From Siderastrea siderea (taxonomy: Eukaryota; Cnidaria; Anthozoa; Scleractinia; Rhizangiidae), in the NCBI GenBank assembly GCA_964030785.1, contig OZ034979.1:5823423-5887422 (forward strand): a stretch of DNA of 64,000 nt. Direction: 5' to 3'. Of this stretch, positions 10,871-24,243 are shown in pieces; within the stretch, counting starts at the first letter, position 1; every line of letters starts with the position of its first letter. The notes beneath the pieces are model-generated. The model was not told the origin of the DNA. It searched no databases and worked only from the letters and a program-made list of their open reading frames with translations. A program made the translations under genes and the position numbers.

Positions 10871-13258
10871 TGGGGTGTCAACCTTGAAGAAGACCTGTTT
10901 TCGGAGAGAGGGCAAATTTGTGCGGGAATATGAAGATATTGGCACAAATTCGACAAAGCTGAGAGATTCGAGAAATTTACTCCAACTAGCACAAGTTTGA
11001 TTTAAGGGAGGTTTTGCTTTCGTAGATTGTATTAGGATAGTAACCTTAGCTGGAGGTTAACTCGCTATCCTAGCTAGAAGTTATAATTACTAGCTATCCT
11101 CAAATATTTTTGAACATTTTCTAGCAGTCTGAGCAGTCTGTACATAATACCACTCTTTCGACTGAAACTAGCGTTAAACGGGGTTGAAATTTTTCTGGAC
11201 CTCATCAAGAAGACAGCAAGAACATTCCAGGAGTATTACGTAGTTCTGTTCAAACAGCATTAAGCAAACCCTGATCTCTTCAGGAATGTATAGCAGCTCT
11301 CATAAGCTTCTTTTATAAGAAGCTTATATATATACTCGTAGGCTTCTTTTACGATTATCAGAAAGATTGATTAAAATGAAGCTCATAAGGTTATTTGCAG
11401 TAGCTGCTTTGTTTAGTTTAGGCCCAAACGAAGATTTATCTTATGGAGCTATGATGTTCTTAAGCCATTCGGCTGTAAAGACCTTACTGACAGCTGCTAC
11501 TTCACCCAATCTCTAGAGAGCGAATAATGCAAGCAGGTCAATTCTCGCCCTCTTTGCCGCCTCCCATACAGTTTCCTTTCTCACATTGTCCAGCCATTAA
11601 ATAACTGATGGCCTGTTTACGTGGATAAAAGTTTTCCCTGGTGGAGGGGTCACCCTCCATACCAAGACAACTTTAACCGATCGTTTATATGAAAGAAATT
11701 GTTCGGCTGACCAAGTCAAAATTACTTTATTAATAGTTATCATAACCCTGCCCAAATAATCAACACCTCTCTATGCTATCTTCTTCGGATTATCTCCCTT
11801 TATTCATTTAGTATCTTTGATTGACCCCTCTATGTATAAAAACAATTCTCCCACGCATGGATTTTTGACAGAATGCTGATATACATGTACATGTGAGAGG
11901 GCTACTTGTTAGAGTGGTTTCACTTAACTCGTGAAACAATATCTAACAATTTATTTCTAGTAGTTTTGTAGCCTAATCAAATTTTACTTATTTTCTAGAA
12001 ATCCATCATCGGTCATGGTTTTCCTGGCATTCCAGGATCAAATGGAATGCCGGGAATGCCTGGCGTTCCGGGGACACAAGGTCCACAGGGAAGGGAAGGA
12101 GCTAAAGGACAGACTGGTGACAAGGGAGCACAGGGAATGTTGGGTCCAAAAGGGGAGAGAGGTCCCGAAGGGCCCCGTGGGAAGAGCGGGCCACCATGAA
12201 CGATGGGAATAAAAGGAGAGATTGGAATTGTGGGTCCTCAAGGAAAGAAAGGAGACAAGGGAGAGAAAGGAGAAAGCGTAAAAGCAAGTCCGGCAAGTGC
12301 AGTGCCACAAACCAAATGGAAACAATGTGTGTGGAAAAAAGAGGACGGAACTAACAACGGCAAGATAAAAGTAACTGAAAAACAAACTCTGAACGACAGT
12401 TTATACTAAGATTGTGAAAAGTACCTATTTCGATAGCAGAAAGACAGTTCTAGCTTCCTTTGTGCATCTAAAAGCGCTGAGAAAAAACGAAACCGTTTAG
12501 ACGAAAGAATTACGTAGAGAAACAGTTTTAGCATTTCAATGCCAAAAACGTACAACATATGGTTTTAATATGCATGTTTCTCGAAAGAGCCAAGGCACGC
12601 CTTTGAGGTTGACATAACCCGCTGTATCCTCACCTAAGATTTTCTGTTGATCTTTCATCACGCTTTATGACTTGAGTATAACCCTTTATGACTTGAGTGA
12701 AAACATTAATTCTTGATGAGAGATGTCAGTTATTTGGCGATAAAAGAAAAAGCATTTTAGCGGTGACACTTTTCAAGATCCAGACTTTTGACGGTGAAAC
12801 TCGTTCAGACCAACGAATTACAGTTCACAGGAAAAGATTAACCTTATTGGTCAGTTAACTATTAAAATTTATCAATATGACGTTTGTTGCTTCACCCGTC
12901 GTTGACGATGGTCGGTCAAAAAAATTCTCTTCTCGTATATTGCTTGACGACTAAAACTAAAGCCATCTGACGGTTAACACCATTAAGACTTACAATCTGA
13001 CTCTGTTTTCCTTTGATTTCATTCTCGCCGGATTGTTCGTTTAACAAGCTGCAGTCCGATACAGCACTCAAAGTCTCTTTCCAGGGAAACATGAGAGTCT
13101 ATGGCGATAATAAGTGCAACCGCTGGTACTTCAAGTTCAATGGTAACGAATGCAGTGGACCAATGACCATTGAAGCTGTTGTGTACAACGACTGGTCATC
13201 TGGAATTCCTAATCTGCACCATCACCGATCATTTGAGGGCTACTGTGAGAACATCCCA

Positions 13259-14589
<1,331 letters not shown>

Positions 14590-14840
14590 TAAATTGTGAC
14601 TTTCGAAAACTGTTCTTCTTGCACAAGGGAAGTTACAGTATTGCGAAATGTCTAGATAGAACGCTTTAAGGAAAAATGCTTTAATAATTTTTAGCATTGT
14701 GAAATGATTCCACGTTTGATTCTTCACTAAAATTAACAGTAGCTATAGTTTACGTCTATGTAAGAAAATTTCATTGAATAAAGATGCTGTTAGTTCTTTC
14801 AGTTATCCTGCCCCCGCTTCCATTTCTTGCATTAACTTAA

Positions 14841-15546
14841 GGTCACTCCGGGCCTTCGCAGGTGTCTTTCCGGGAAAAAATTCGTATGCGCGCCATTTTA
14901 AAGGAAACCATGGCAAACTATATATCGTTGGAAAGCTTAATAAATGTAGATTTCGGAAAAAATATGAATTACCAGTTTTTTTAAATTCCACAAAACAAAA
15001 TTGCAAAAATGACCGCGAAAATGACCATGCATCATTTCGGCAAACAAATGAATTAATAGAGTAACAAGATTTTCTGCAGATTTCTGTGAAATTTGGCCTG
15101 AACATTCCTTAGATGTTGTGAAACAAAAGTGTGTTGGGGATTTTTGAAATTTATAATATTTCACCCGTGGCGATCCTTAATGCAATGCCCATCGCGCATT
15201 CTTTGCTGCTCGAACTTGACAGTTTAATTAAAAAATAACCAGTTAGAATATCCAAAATATGCCGACACACTTTTGATGGTTGATCCTTTGTGATTAACAC
15301 TGTGCAGTTATTTTGCCAATGCGCTTGGATTTGATACCCTATTAATTCAATTGAATGACACATAGTCATTTTCGTGGTTGTTTGCGATTTTCTTTTGCGG
15401 GATTGAAGAAACCGGCAATTAATATTTTTTTCCGAAATCTACATTTATTAAGCTTTCCAACGATATATAGTTTGCCATGTTTCCCTTTAAAATGGTGCGC
15501 ATACGATTTTTTTCCCCGAGAACACTCCCGAAGGTCCGGAGTAACC
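14841..15546. mobile_element. TTAA-flanked MITE with ~150 bp TIRs
   Basis: The left end is GGTCACTCCGGGCCTTCGCA (14841) and the right end is a diverged reverse complement ending GGTCCGGAGTAACC (15546). TTAA lies directly outside both ends (14837-14840, 15547-15550). The arms share GAAATCTACATTTATTAAGC in inverted orientation. TTAA targeting fits the piggyBac or Kolobok superfamilies. No transposase is inside. Confidence 0.8.
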
Positions 15547-15772
15547 TTAAAACTGGCCTTACTATGGTATAATTTTGCAAAAAGGTGGTTTCCTAATGTT
15601 TTAATAGACAACTTTTCTCCACCGGACACCGCTTTACCCCGACCTACAAACTCTTAGAACTCTTAGGGCCTACAATTTTGATGCAAAATTTCAATGCAAA
15701 TTAGTATTTCGGCTTTTTAACTGGGCCTGGGGTCATTGCTGAAAATGTCCGTGGCCGTCACTGTGTTTCTTC

Positions 15773-15786
15773 CCCCCCCCCCCCCC
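15773..15786. repeat. poly-C tract
   Basis: A pure C run of about 14. Similar runs recur through the window (see findings). Confidence 0.9.
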
Positions 15787-16374
15787 GACCCGACCTTGTT
15801 GTTGCCTTTTTTTAACCACACTAGAGTTTTTCGAAGCACGTCTTTCGTTAGTTTTTTACCGGTACGAATCTTAATTTTTGTAAGAAAAAAAGTGCGTTTA
15901 AAAGTAGGGTTGTCCACACTCTGCCAGCATACCTTAAAGCATAATAACGAGGAAAGTGAATCCGGTATTTTGTCGCATTACCACGGTGATGAAAAAGCCT
16001 GCGTGTAATTGGGGGCCTGTACCACGGGCATAAGGCCGAGAGAAATCTGAGCTTTAGCGTGAGGGAAAATTTTGAAAACACAACACTCTGCGGCTGCATA
16101 GAAACGAGTTTTCTTATCACCAAAAAACTCAAACCATGGTAGCAAAGCCAGAGCGATCGATGGAGAACTACATTGAGGTATCGCTCATGCTTGACCACAA
16201 TACTGACCTTGTTTGAACATTGAGCATGAGCATAATAGTCCCAAAATTCGATTGTAATATCAACAAAGATCTCCCGTTAATTTTGCACAAGCTGCAGTCA
16301 ACTGTCGCTTTCCTAACACCTCGCTATTACAGATGTTTCAGTTATTACGAATAGACTGCGCAGCAGGCGGTAAA

Positions 16375-16615
16375 AGGAGAAGAAGTGGGGGAATTATTAC
16401 GAGCAGGGGAGGGAGTGGGAGAATTATTACGAACAGGGGAGTTAGTGGGAGAATTACTACGAACAGGGGAGGGAGTGGGAGAATTATTACGAACAGGGGA
16501 GGGAGTGGGAGAATTTTTACGAACCGGGGAGGGAGTGGGAGATTATAACGAACAGGGGAGGGAGTGGGGGAATTATTAAGAACAGGGGAGGGAGTGATGG
16601 AATCAATACGAACAG
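16375..16615. repeat. 30 bp minisatellite, about 8 units
   Basis: The repeated unit is built from GGGAGTGGGAGAATTATTACG and AACAGGGGA. The period is 30 bp, a multiple of three, so it stays open in several frames and produces spurious small ORFs. Confidence 0.92.
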
Positions 16616-17029
16616 AAAAAACTTAAATACAGAAAGCAAGTGTTCGAAACTACTGTGTCCAAGGAAAACGGGTTTCTGCTCAAAACAGCGAGAAAGTCGG
16701 GATAGAAGTGGTCTACTTTACTGATAAAACTGACTGTTTTTGTACCATGAGGTTGGCTACAGATGTTTGATGGCTTGAACCATTCTCAGCTATGAAACCA
16801 TAAGTGGAAAATCTTTTCACACTTGTCTAAAATGTAGAATTTTATACCAGTGTGTCACGAAAGTTAAGCCAGTAAGGTGGGGTGGCTCAACATGTTCAGT
16901 TCGTGTGAACGGAGTTTTAGTTTAATGGACAGGCTGTACTCGATTTCTACCATAATGGGAACGACGACGAAAATACATGCAACATGAAAAACAGCAGCAA
17001 AATTTCAAGCACTTTTTCCTAAATTCACT

Positions 17030-17285
17030 TGCCATTACAAATGACAGGATTTAGATACGCCGACATTTATTTCAAGCGACAAATTTTCGAGAATTCCACA
17101 CACTCTGAGCAAATCCACGATAAAATTGGCACCCAGCACAGGGCGAAGACTAGAAGAGCAGTTACCATCAAGCGAATTGTTTTTGCCTTACACTTAGCTA
17201 CTGCACCGTGAATTTTTCCTTTCTTGCTTCTTTTCCATAAACTAACAGCGATCTTCGTGTAGGTCACTAACATGAACATCTACAG
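17030..17285 (-). pseudogene. Class A GPCR fragment (end of TM5, loop, TM6, TM7), degenerate
   Basis: On the minus strand the frame reads LVTYTKIAVSLWKR (end of TM5), a basic loop, then RLMVTALLVFALCWVPILSW, which has the CWxP motif of TM6 in rhodopsin-family receptors. After an in-frame TAA it continues with AYLNPVIC, matching the NPxxY region of TM7. Frame-closing stops follow and no upstream TM1-TM5 is seen. An acceptor-like CTGTAG precedes the fragment, so it may be the last exon of a decayed peptide-type receptor. The ligand cannot be told. Confidence 0.72.
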
Positions 17286-17389
17286 CTGTGTTTTCCAATC
17301 TATTGGTGAGTGATAGGAAGCGTATTTCTTACAGTTGGCAGTTTCCAGCATATGTAAGTAAATGGCGTATAAGACATGAAGGTGAAAAA

Positions 17390-18140
17390 AGGAACAGTTT
17401 TTCGTTACAGTCAGTTAAAATGCCACGGTGGAACATTAACTTCATGCGATGTTTAAAAAGGAGCAGCTTTTGTTGGTTTTTTCAAACACCCCCTACAGTC
17501 ACGGTTAACTGCCTGATCACCTTCATGAGGTGTTTCAAAAGGAGTAGTTTTTGGTGGTTATTTTCAAAGATCCCATACAGCTAATCCAAAAACTAAGGTT
17601 CAACATTAATTTCACACAGTGGTTAAAAGGAGCAGATTTTGGTGGTTGTTTTTAAGCACCTCTTTTAGTCAGTTAATTTTATACGGTGGTTAAAAAGTAG
17701 CAGTTTTGGATGGTTATTTTGAAACCTCCCTTGTAGCTAATTAAAATGCCACAGTTCATCTGTAATTTCATAAGCAGTTAAAATGGAGCAGTTTTTGGTG
17801 GTTATTTTCCAACATCGCTTACAGCCAGCTAAAATGCTACGGTCCAGCTTTAACTTCATGCGGTGGTCAAAAAGGAGCAATTTTTGGTGGTTATTAATTT
17901 CCTGCGGTGTTTAAAAGCGAAGCATTTTTGGTGGTTATTTCCAGCCACCCCTTACGGCCAGTTAAAACGCCTCGGTTCAAGATTAATTTCATGGGGTGGT
18001 TAAAGGGACACCTTTCGTTGGTTTTTTTTTTTTTAATGAAAACCTCTTTTTGCCAGTTAATAATGATCTGATGCAGTGGTTAAAAAGGAGCAGTTTTTGG
18101 TGGTAATTTTCAAGCGTCAGTTAATTACCTCCATGATATA
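17390..18140. repeat. Degenerate tandem array, ~80-90 bp unit, about 9 copies
   Basis: Repeated words are GGTTAAAAAGGAGCAGTTTT, TGGTGGTTATTTTCAA and TACAGCCAGTTAAAATGCC. Spacing varies, with most units 70-90 bp and some partial. No coding signal. Confidence 0.82.
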
Positions 18141-18357
18141 TATATTTCATTCAATCAAAAAATGCGTCAATAGGTTTGTAGTGCAACTCCAATAAATCTG
18201 TTCGCGATTTTCAAATTAAAGCGAAGGTAAAGAAAAAATGGAGTGGGGGGAATTGAATCAGATGAATTTTAAGTAAACTGAAAATTAATAAAAATTGAAG
18301 GTAAGTGCAATTAAAATTTAGAATTAATAATTAATAGATTGACACCACAGAATTAGG

Positions 18358-19310
18358 TTTTGGATCTGAATTTATCAGACGTCCTTTTTTTTATCTAGAA
18401 GCCATAGGAATTTTAAACTTCATAGAAATTATACGGCTTTGTGATTTTTGTCCAAGGGATGAAAAAAATTCCGACCTTTTACAGACGATTTCTTTATACA
18501 TAATTATATAGAAGAACCCCATATAAGACTAAAAATTTAATTGAGTTTTGGTCTAGATATTTAAGTCTTCTTTTCCCCATACTATCTTTTAAAGTTTTAC
18601 CTGTTTTAATAGGTAAAAAAAGAGAACTTCCTTAAAGGGTAAAAGTTCCCCCCCCCCCCCCGCAGAAAACCACGGTTTTCAAAGTAGTTTCTCTGACTTC
18701 AAGAGGTTGAAAGCCGGACCCCTCCATATACCAAATGGTATGGCAATGGTGCTCCTTCCACATACTTGAACAACAACAATTGCATTTCTTTCTTATACTT
18801 CAATTATAAGCCTAAAAGTTTCCAATTTTTTTTTATACAGCCAGCATAAAAGAGTGGCACCTCTTTTGCACAGACCACCCCGTGTAACCCGCCATAAGGA
18901 GTACACCCGGGGAGAACTGGCAAAGCCGGACAAAATTAAACCCTGACTTGTTAACTGTCTGGGTAGGAGAGTGGTCAAGGACAGAAATTCCGTACCACCC
19001 CCATCCCCCTACTCTCCAGAGAGCTCCCTCCACGTTAATATTTTCGCGTTTGCCTTCTCTATTTTTTTCGTGAAAAGGTTTTAGCGACTGAATTATGATT
19101 TTGCTTGGGTGTGACACTGAGATGAGAAATCAATTGATATATGTATTTCATTCTGGTGAAAACAACAGAATAAATGAGAAGACCAATTTGCTTCTCTCAA
19201 TTCTTATTCGTTAAATATATTCCTTTTATTTTTTTTTAAATTTCTCTTTTACCAATTTTAGCGTTTCATGTGTTAGGTAACACTTTGACACTTAGACCAA
19301 GCTATTGACT
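18358..19310. other. Second copy of the CTHRC1-like duplicated unit start
   Basis: It matches 4055-4560 with divergence: ATCTGAATTTATCA, then TTTTTTATCTAGAAG, then GAAATTATACG. About 400 bp of extra sequence (~18710-19130) has no counterpart upstream. No gene seen. It places the duplicated units about 14.3 kb apart. Confidence 0.6.
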
Positions 19311-19880
19311 GATTTTCCAGTAATGCATATTTCTTGGGAAAACCCAGATTATGGAGTCCTTAACCCCCTTGCTGGGGTCTCTAATGTGATATGTCAAATT
19401 GGACGGCATATCAATCATATCAGTTTTATTATGGAGTCCTTAATCCTGGATGATGAAGTCCTCAACCCCTTTGCTGGGGACTATAACATGATATATCACA
19501 ATGGACGGCAATTTAACAATATGCAGTGTCCAGCTGACACATCAATGAAATTTAGGCTTAAAATAAAGAATATCACCCCTGAAAAATCGGGAATTATTGT
19601 TACAGTAGAGGGCAGAGTGCTGGCGTATTCTTTACCATGCCTGTGTATTTTGGGACTTTGATGCCCTGAGGTCGCTGGGGACTCTAATGTGCAAGGTGAC
19701 AATCATGACAGCAAATCACCAATATTCAGCTTCTGAATGACACATCAATTTAATTAACAGACACAGTCACCGAACAAAATGTTAAAAAATTTAGGTAAAA
19801 ATTGTATTAAAATTGTTTTAAAAAGTAAAAAATACTGAACGTTTTCGTCACCTTTGGAAAACGGCTTATATCATTACAGT

Positions 19881-20318
19881 CCCGGGGGAGGGGGTACTCG
19901 GAAAAATTTTGGTGGGGGTATGCAGCTGAAACCCTTAACCTATACCAGACCACTTTCAGGTAGTTTTTGATACCCTATTCTAGACTAGATGCCCAAAATC
20001 CCTACCCTACCCCAGATTAGCTATTTTCCAGCTATCTATCAGAACTATAACCACGCAGTGCGCTCAATAAAAAACCATTTCTCGATCAAGAAAGTTGTCA
20101 CAATTTTCATTTAGATTTTACATTTCCGAGTTTTTCAAACCCATTTTGGACTAAATTTTTCACACCACCTGTTAGTTACCCGGTAATAAGATACCATTTT
20201 GTAGACCGAAACGCCCTGATTTCTATACCCTATCCCAGACCAAACTGATTGAAAACGATACCCTTCACAGCGGCATATACCTATATAGGTTATATATGGG
20301 AGTACCCCCCCTCCCGGG
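19881..20318. mobile_element. G-tract MITE with CCCGGGAGGGGGTACTC termini, upstream of CTHRC1-like gene
   Basis: The left end CCCGGGGGAGGGGGTACTC and the right end GAGTACCCCCCCTCCCGGG are inverted repeats. The inside has short degenerate words (TACCCTATCCCAGACCA). A related element lies at 43698-43980. It interrupts sequence that is continuous in the paralogous upstream regions near 4860 and 6040. Confidence 0.75.
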
Positions 20319-20542
20319 ATTACCACGGGATTACGGTAGACACACAGTGCTGGCGGATTCTTTACCATGCCTCAGTAGTGGGGGCCTTAACGCTCTGATT
20401 TACTTGGCACGGAACTCTAAGGTCTTTTGAATTAACCCGCTTTCTGGGGACTATCATGTGCTTAGTGACAATAATGATGGCAAATCACCAACATTCTTCG
20501 GCATTCTTCTTCTGAAAGACACATCAATCAAATTCAGCCGTT

Positions 20543-20549
20543 TATAAAA
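20543..20549 (+). promoter_or_regulatory. TATA box of the intact CTHRC1-like gene
   Basis: TATAAAA lies 68 bp upstream of the ATG at 20617, leaving room for a transcription start near 20575. Paralogous upstream regions carry weakened versions, such as CATAAAA near 9111 and AATAAA-like words near 5070 and 6248. Confidence 0.6.
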
Positions 20550-20616
20550 AGACTCGCTTTTGCAAAACAAGCACATATCCTTACAGCAGACGCAGATGGT
20601 TCGCGCATTCTTTGGC

Positions 20617-23087
20617 ATGTCAAAGTTACTTTTTGCTGTCTTGTTGGTCCTCTGTTTGTCAGTGGGTGCACTGGCAACAACAACAAAGCCACCACTTCAA
20701 CAGAAAACCGACGCTTCGAAGGATTTATGCGAGGTCAGTACAAACGCACAACATTTTACTCAGCTGGTTGTAACATGGGTGACAACCTTGAAGAAGACCT
20801 GTTTTCGAATAGAAAGCAAATTTTTGCGGGAATATGAAGATGTTAGCACAAATTCGAACCAGCAGACTCGCCCAACTAGCACAAGTTTGATTTTAGGGAG
20901 GTTTTGCTTTCGTAGTTTGTATTAGCATACTAACCTTAGCTGGAAGTTAACTCGCTATCCTAGCTAGAAGTTACTCGCTATCCTCAAACATGTCAAATAC
21001 TTTTGAATATTTTCTAACTTAAGAGCACCGATGTACATAATACCACTCTTTCGACTGGGGGGTAAACATTTTTCTGAACCTTATCAAGACGACAGCAAGA
21101 ATATTCCAGATTTGCGGGATTAATTTTACACAGAGTACATTACCAGGAGTATTACATAGTTGTGTTCAAGCAGCTTTAAATAGCCCCTGATCCGTCTTCA
21201 GGAATGTACAGCAGCTCTCATAAGCTACTTTTATAAGAAGCTTATATATAAACTCGTAAGCTTCTTTTACGATTATCAGACGGATTAATTAAAGTTAAGC
21301 TCATAGGGTTCACTATCTTTCAAATGCAGCAGCTGCGTTATTTAGTTTAGGCTCAAACGAACCTTTACCTTTTAGAGCTGTAATGTTCTTAAGCCATTCG
21401 GCTCTAAAGAGCTTACTGACAGCTTCTACTTCACCCAATCTCTAGAGAGCGAATAATGCAAGGAGGTCATTTCTCGCCCTCTTTGCCGCCTACCATACAG
21501 TTTCCTTTCTCACTTTGTACAGCCATTAAAGAACTGATAGCCTGTTTATGTCGATAGAAGTTTTCCCTGGTAGAGGGGTCACCGTACCAATCAAGACAAC
21601 TAAGTTTAACCGATCGTTTATGAGAGAAAAATTGTTAGGCTGACCAGTCAAAATTTCCCCGCTTTAATAGTTATCATAACCCTGCCTATATTCAAAACCT
21701 CTCTACGTCACTTCCTTCGGATTATCTTCCTTTATTTATTCACTATGGTCTTTTGGAATTTTCTGTCTTTGATCGACCCCTCTACGTGCCAAAACAATTC
21801 TTTATATTATCAGTCTCACGCATTGATGTTTGACAGATTGCTGGTAAACATAAGAAGATTGTTTTTGTTTTTGTTTTGGTCCTGTGTTTTGTTGTCTAAA
21901 CAAATCCTATGTATTTTCTAGAAATCCATAATTGGTCATGGTTTTCCAGGCATTCCAGGATCAAATGGCATGCCGGGAATGCCTGGCGTTCCGGGGACGC
22001 AAGGCCCGCAGGGAAGGGATGGAGCTAAAGGACAGACTGGAGACAAGGGAGCACAAGGAATGCCGGGATCAAAAGGGGAGAGAGGTCCTGAAGGGCCCCG
22101 TGGGAAGAGCGGGCCACCAGGAATGATGGGAATAAAAGGAGAGCCGGGAATTGTGGGAGCTCAAGGAAAGAAAGGAGACAAGGGAGAGAAAGGAGAAAGC
22201 GTAAAAGCAAGTCCGGCAAGTGCAGTACCACAAACCAACTGGAAACAATGTGTGTGGAAAAGTGAGGACGGAAGAGATAGCGGGAAGATTAAGGTAAATG
22301 AAAAACAAATTCTAAATGACAGTGCAAGCCGTGACGATTGCTTCGTCGAATTTGCGTACCTAAAAGCAAAATTTAAAAAAGAATAATATTCATTAGAGAC
22401 ACAGTTTGGCAATAAAACATACGGCTTTTATGCAGGTTTCTTGAAAGAGTATGCCAAAACCGAGATTTTCACAGTTGATAGTTCATAGATATTTTCTTTT
22501 CACGGTTGACCGTACGAAAAATATCATTTTGACGGTGAAGGATAAATTCCCATCCCTTTGATGGATAAACCCATTCAGGAAAAATACATTTATCGATTCA
22601 GGTTAAAACTTCATCAATTTGACGCATGATGTAATATCCTTATTTTATCTGATTGAGGACGAAAATTAAAGCTATTTAGTCCCACCGAGACTCATAACCT
22701 GACTCTGTTTTGCTTGATTTATTCGTGCAGAACTGCTCGTTTAACAAGCTGCAGTCGGATACAGCACTCAAAGTCTCTTTCCAAGGAAACACGAGAGCCC
22801 GGGGCGATACGAAGTGTAATCGATGGTATTTCAAGTTCAGTGGTAACGAATGCAGCGGACCAATGACAATTGAGGCTCTTGTATACAGCGACTGGCCATC
22901 TTCGACTCCAAATCTGCTTCATCACCGATCATTTGAGGGCTACTGTGAGAACATCCCACAGGGCGCGGTGACAGTGGAATTATGGGTAGGAAAGTGTCCT
23001 CGCGGCAATGGTTTGGGTGACGCGCACACTGGATGGAGTTCAGTGTCCCGGATAATCATCGAGGAAGTAGCTAGGCCCCAGTCCTAA
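20617..23087 (+). CDS. CTHRC1-like: CTHRC1-like secreted collagen triple-helix protein (intact copy)
   Basis: Three exons: 20617-20733, 21922-22293 and 22731-23087, all phase 0 with GT-AG introns (GTCAGT/TTTTCTAG and GTAAAT/GTGCAG). The product is 281 aa. Residues 1-20 are a signal peptide (MSKLLFAVLLVLCLSVGALA), followed by a short Thr/Lys-rich linker. Residues 46-129 are 28 uninterrupted Gly-X-Y triplets, longer than in human CTHRC1. A C-terminal C1q-like domain follows, with [47 protein letters not shown] and conserved cysteines. The vertebrate homologue is a secreted glycoprotein linked to Wnt/PCP signalling and matrix remodelling; that role here is inference. It probably acts as an extracellular trimer. 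AATAAA lies at 23274. This is the only uninterrupted member of the local family. Confidence 0.93.
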
Positions 23088-23273
23088 AACGTGACTCATG
23101 AAATTGTTCCGACTAGAACTAGAGAGAAACTGACAGTTTTTCGATTCTTAATGTCTAGATAAAACGCGTTAAGGCCAAATGCTGTATTCAAATGTGGTAG
23201 TATTAAGTGAATCAATCTTTATTTTCTTCTAAAACTGAGCAACAGTTCTCGTGTACGTAAGAAAGCAAAGTTC

Positions 23274-23279
23274 AATAAA
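23274..23279 (+). terminator. Polyadenylation signal of the CTHRC1-like gene
   Basis: AATAAA about 187 bp after the stop codon. The position corresponds to AATAAA at 14777 in pseudogene copy 4. Confidence 0.65.
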
Positions 23280-23467
23280 GAAAATGCTTTATTAGTTTTC
23301 ATAGAAATGCGAATTGTCAAGTCTGTCTACTTGTGTCTACTTGTTTTTTAATCACCCGGATAGCTTTTTGCCTACCCCAAAGTATTCTGCTGTTGGAACT
23401 TTTATGCAAACTAGCACATGAAGTGTTTCGTCTTTAGTCTTTCCGGGAACTTAATTTATGGGAGCAC

Positions 23468-23642
23468 GCCATCCTCGGAGACCCAGGGGCAGATAGTGGG
23501 GCGAGGGAAGGTCGAAACGAGCAAAAAAAAAGTGGGCGAAGAAAAGTCAAGGGCAAAACGAGACTTTTCTTCGCCCACTTTTTTTTTGCCCGTTCCGACT
23601 TTTCCTCGCCCCACTATCTGTCCGTGGGTCTCCGAGGATGGC
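23468..23642. mobile_element. Near-perfect 175 bp hairpin MITE
   Basis: The left arm GCCATCCTCGGAGACCC... and the right arm ...GGGTCTCCGAGGATGGC are reverse complements over ~80 bp each, including AAAAAAAAAGTGGGCGAAGA. AGCAC flanks both sides (23463-23467, 23643-23647), a candidate 5 bp target duplication. Confidence 0.85.
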
Positions 23643-24243
23643 AGCACGCGAACCCTTGTTAGTGTCGGACAAGTTGCAGTCAACTGTCACTTATTCGCAC
23701 ACTTTGCTGACAAGAACACACGTTATTACGGAAAGGAAAACTGTAATAAGCAAAGAGGTTGTTCGAAATTACGAGATTGCGCTATCAGGCACAAGATGTG
23801 TAACATGACATCGCTTTCAACCTAGTGTGTCATAGACAACCCACACGCCCATGCGCCCTAGCCTTGTTAGTGTGTTCGTTGTGCAGGAGACGTAAAATCA
23901 ATCAAAACTGTCAAAAGCTTCCTTTTAGTCGCGGACCACTTGAGGCATAAATTAGAGGTCTGTCCGGCAATAGTTTGAACAACAAATAAATCAAATGGGT
24001 AATAAAGGTTATCTTTCGGCAGAATCAGGTCAGACTATGCATTTTTTGTAAGTTCTGTCTATTACTATGGCTCAATAGGCCGTTCAAGAGGATTAATGAC
24101 GGCATGTAAGCCATTCTTCTCTTTTCACAGAATACGACAAACCGCACAAAAACAGGAAAAAGTAAGTGATTGATGTGCTACACTTACCATGTAAATGTTG
24201 CTGCAAATGACGAGGACATTTTACCTCAAACACAAGCCTGAAA

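Noticed and set aside
23418..23825. 135-codon plus-strand frame
   Set aside because: It runs through the hairpin MITE and has no domain or splice context.
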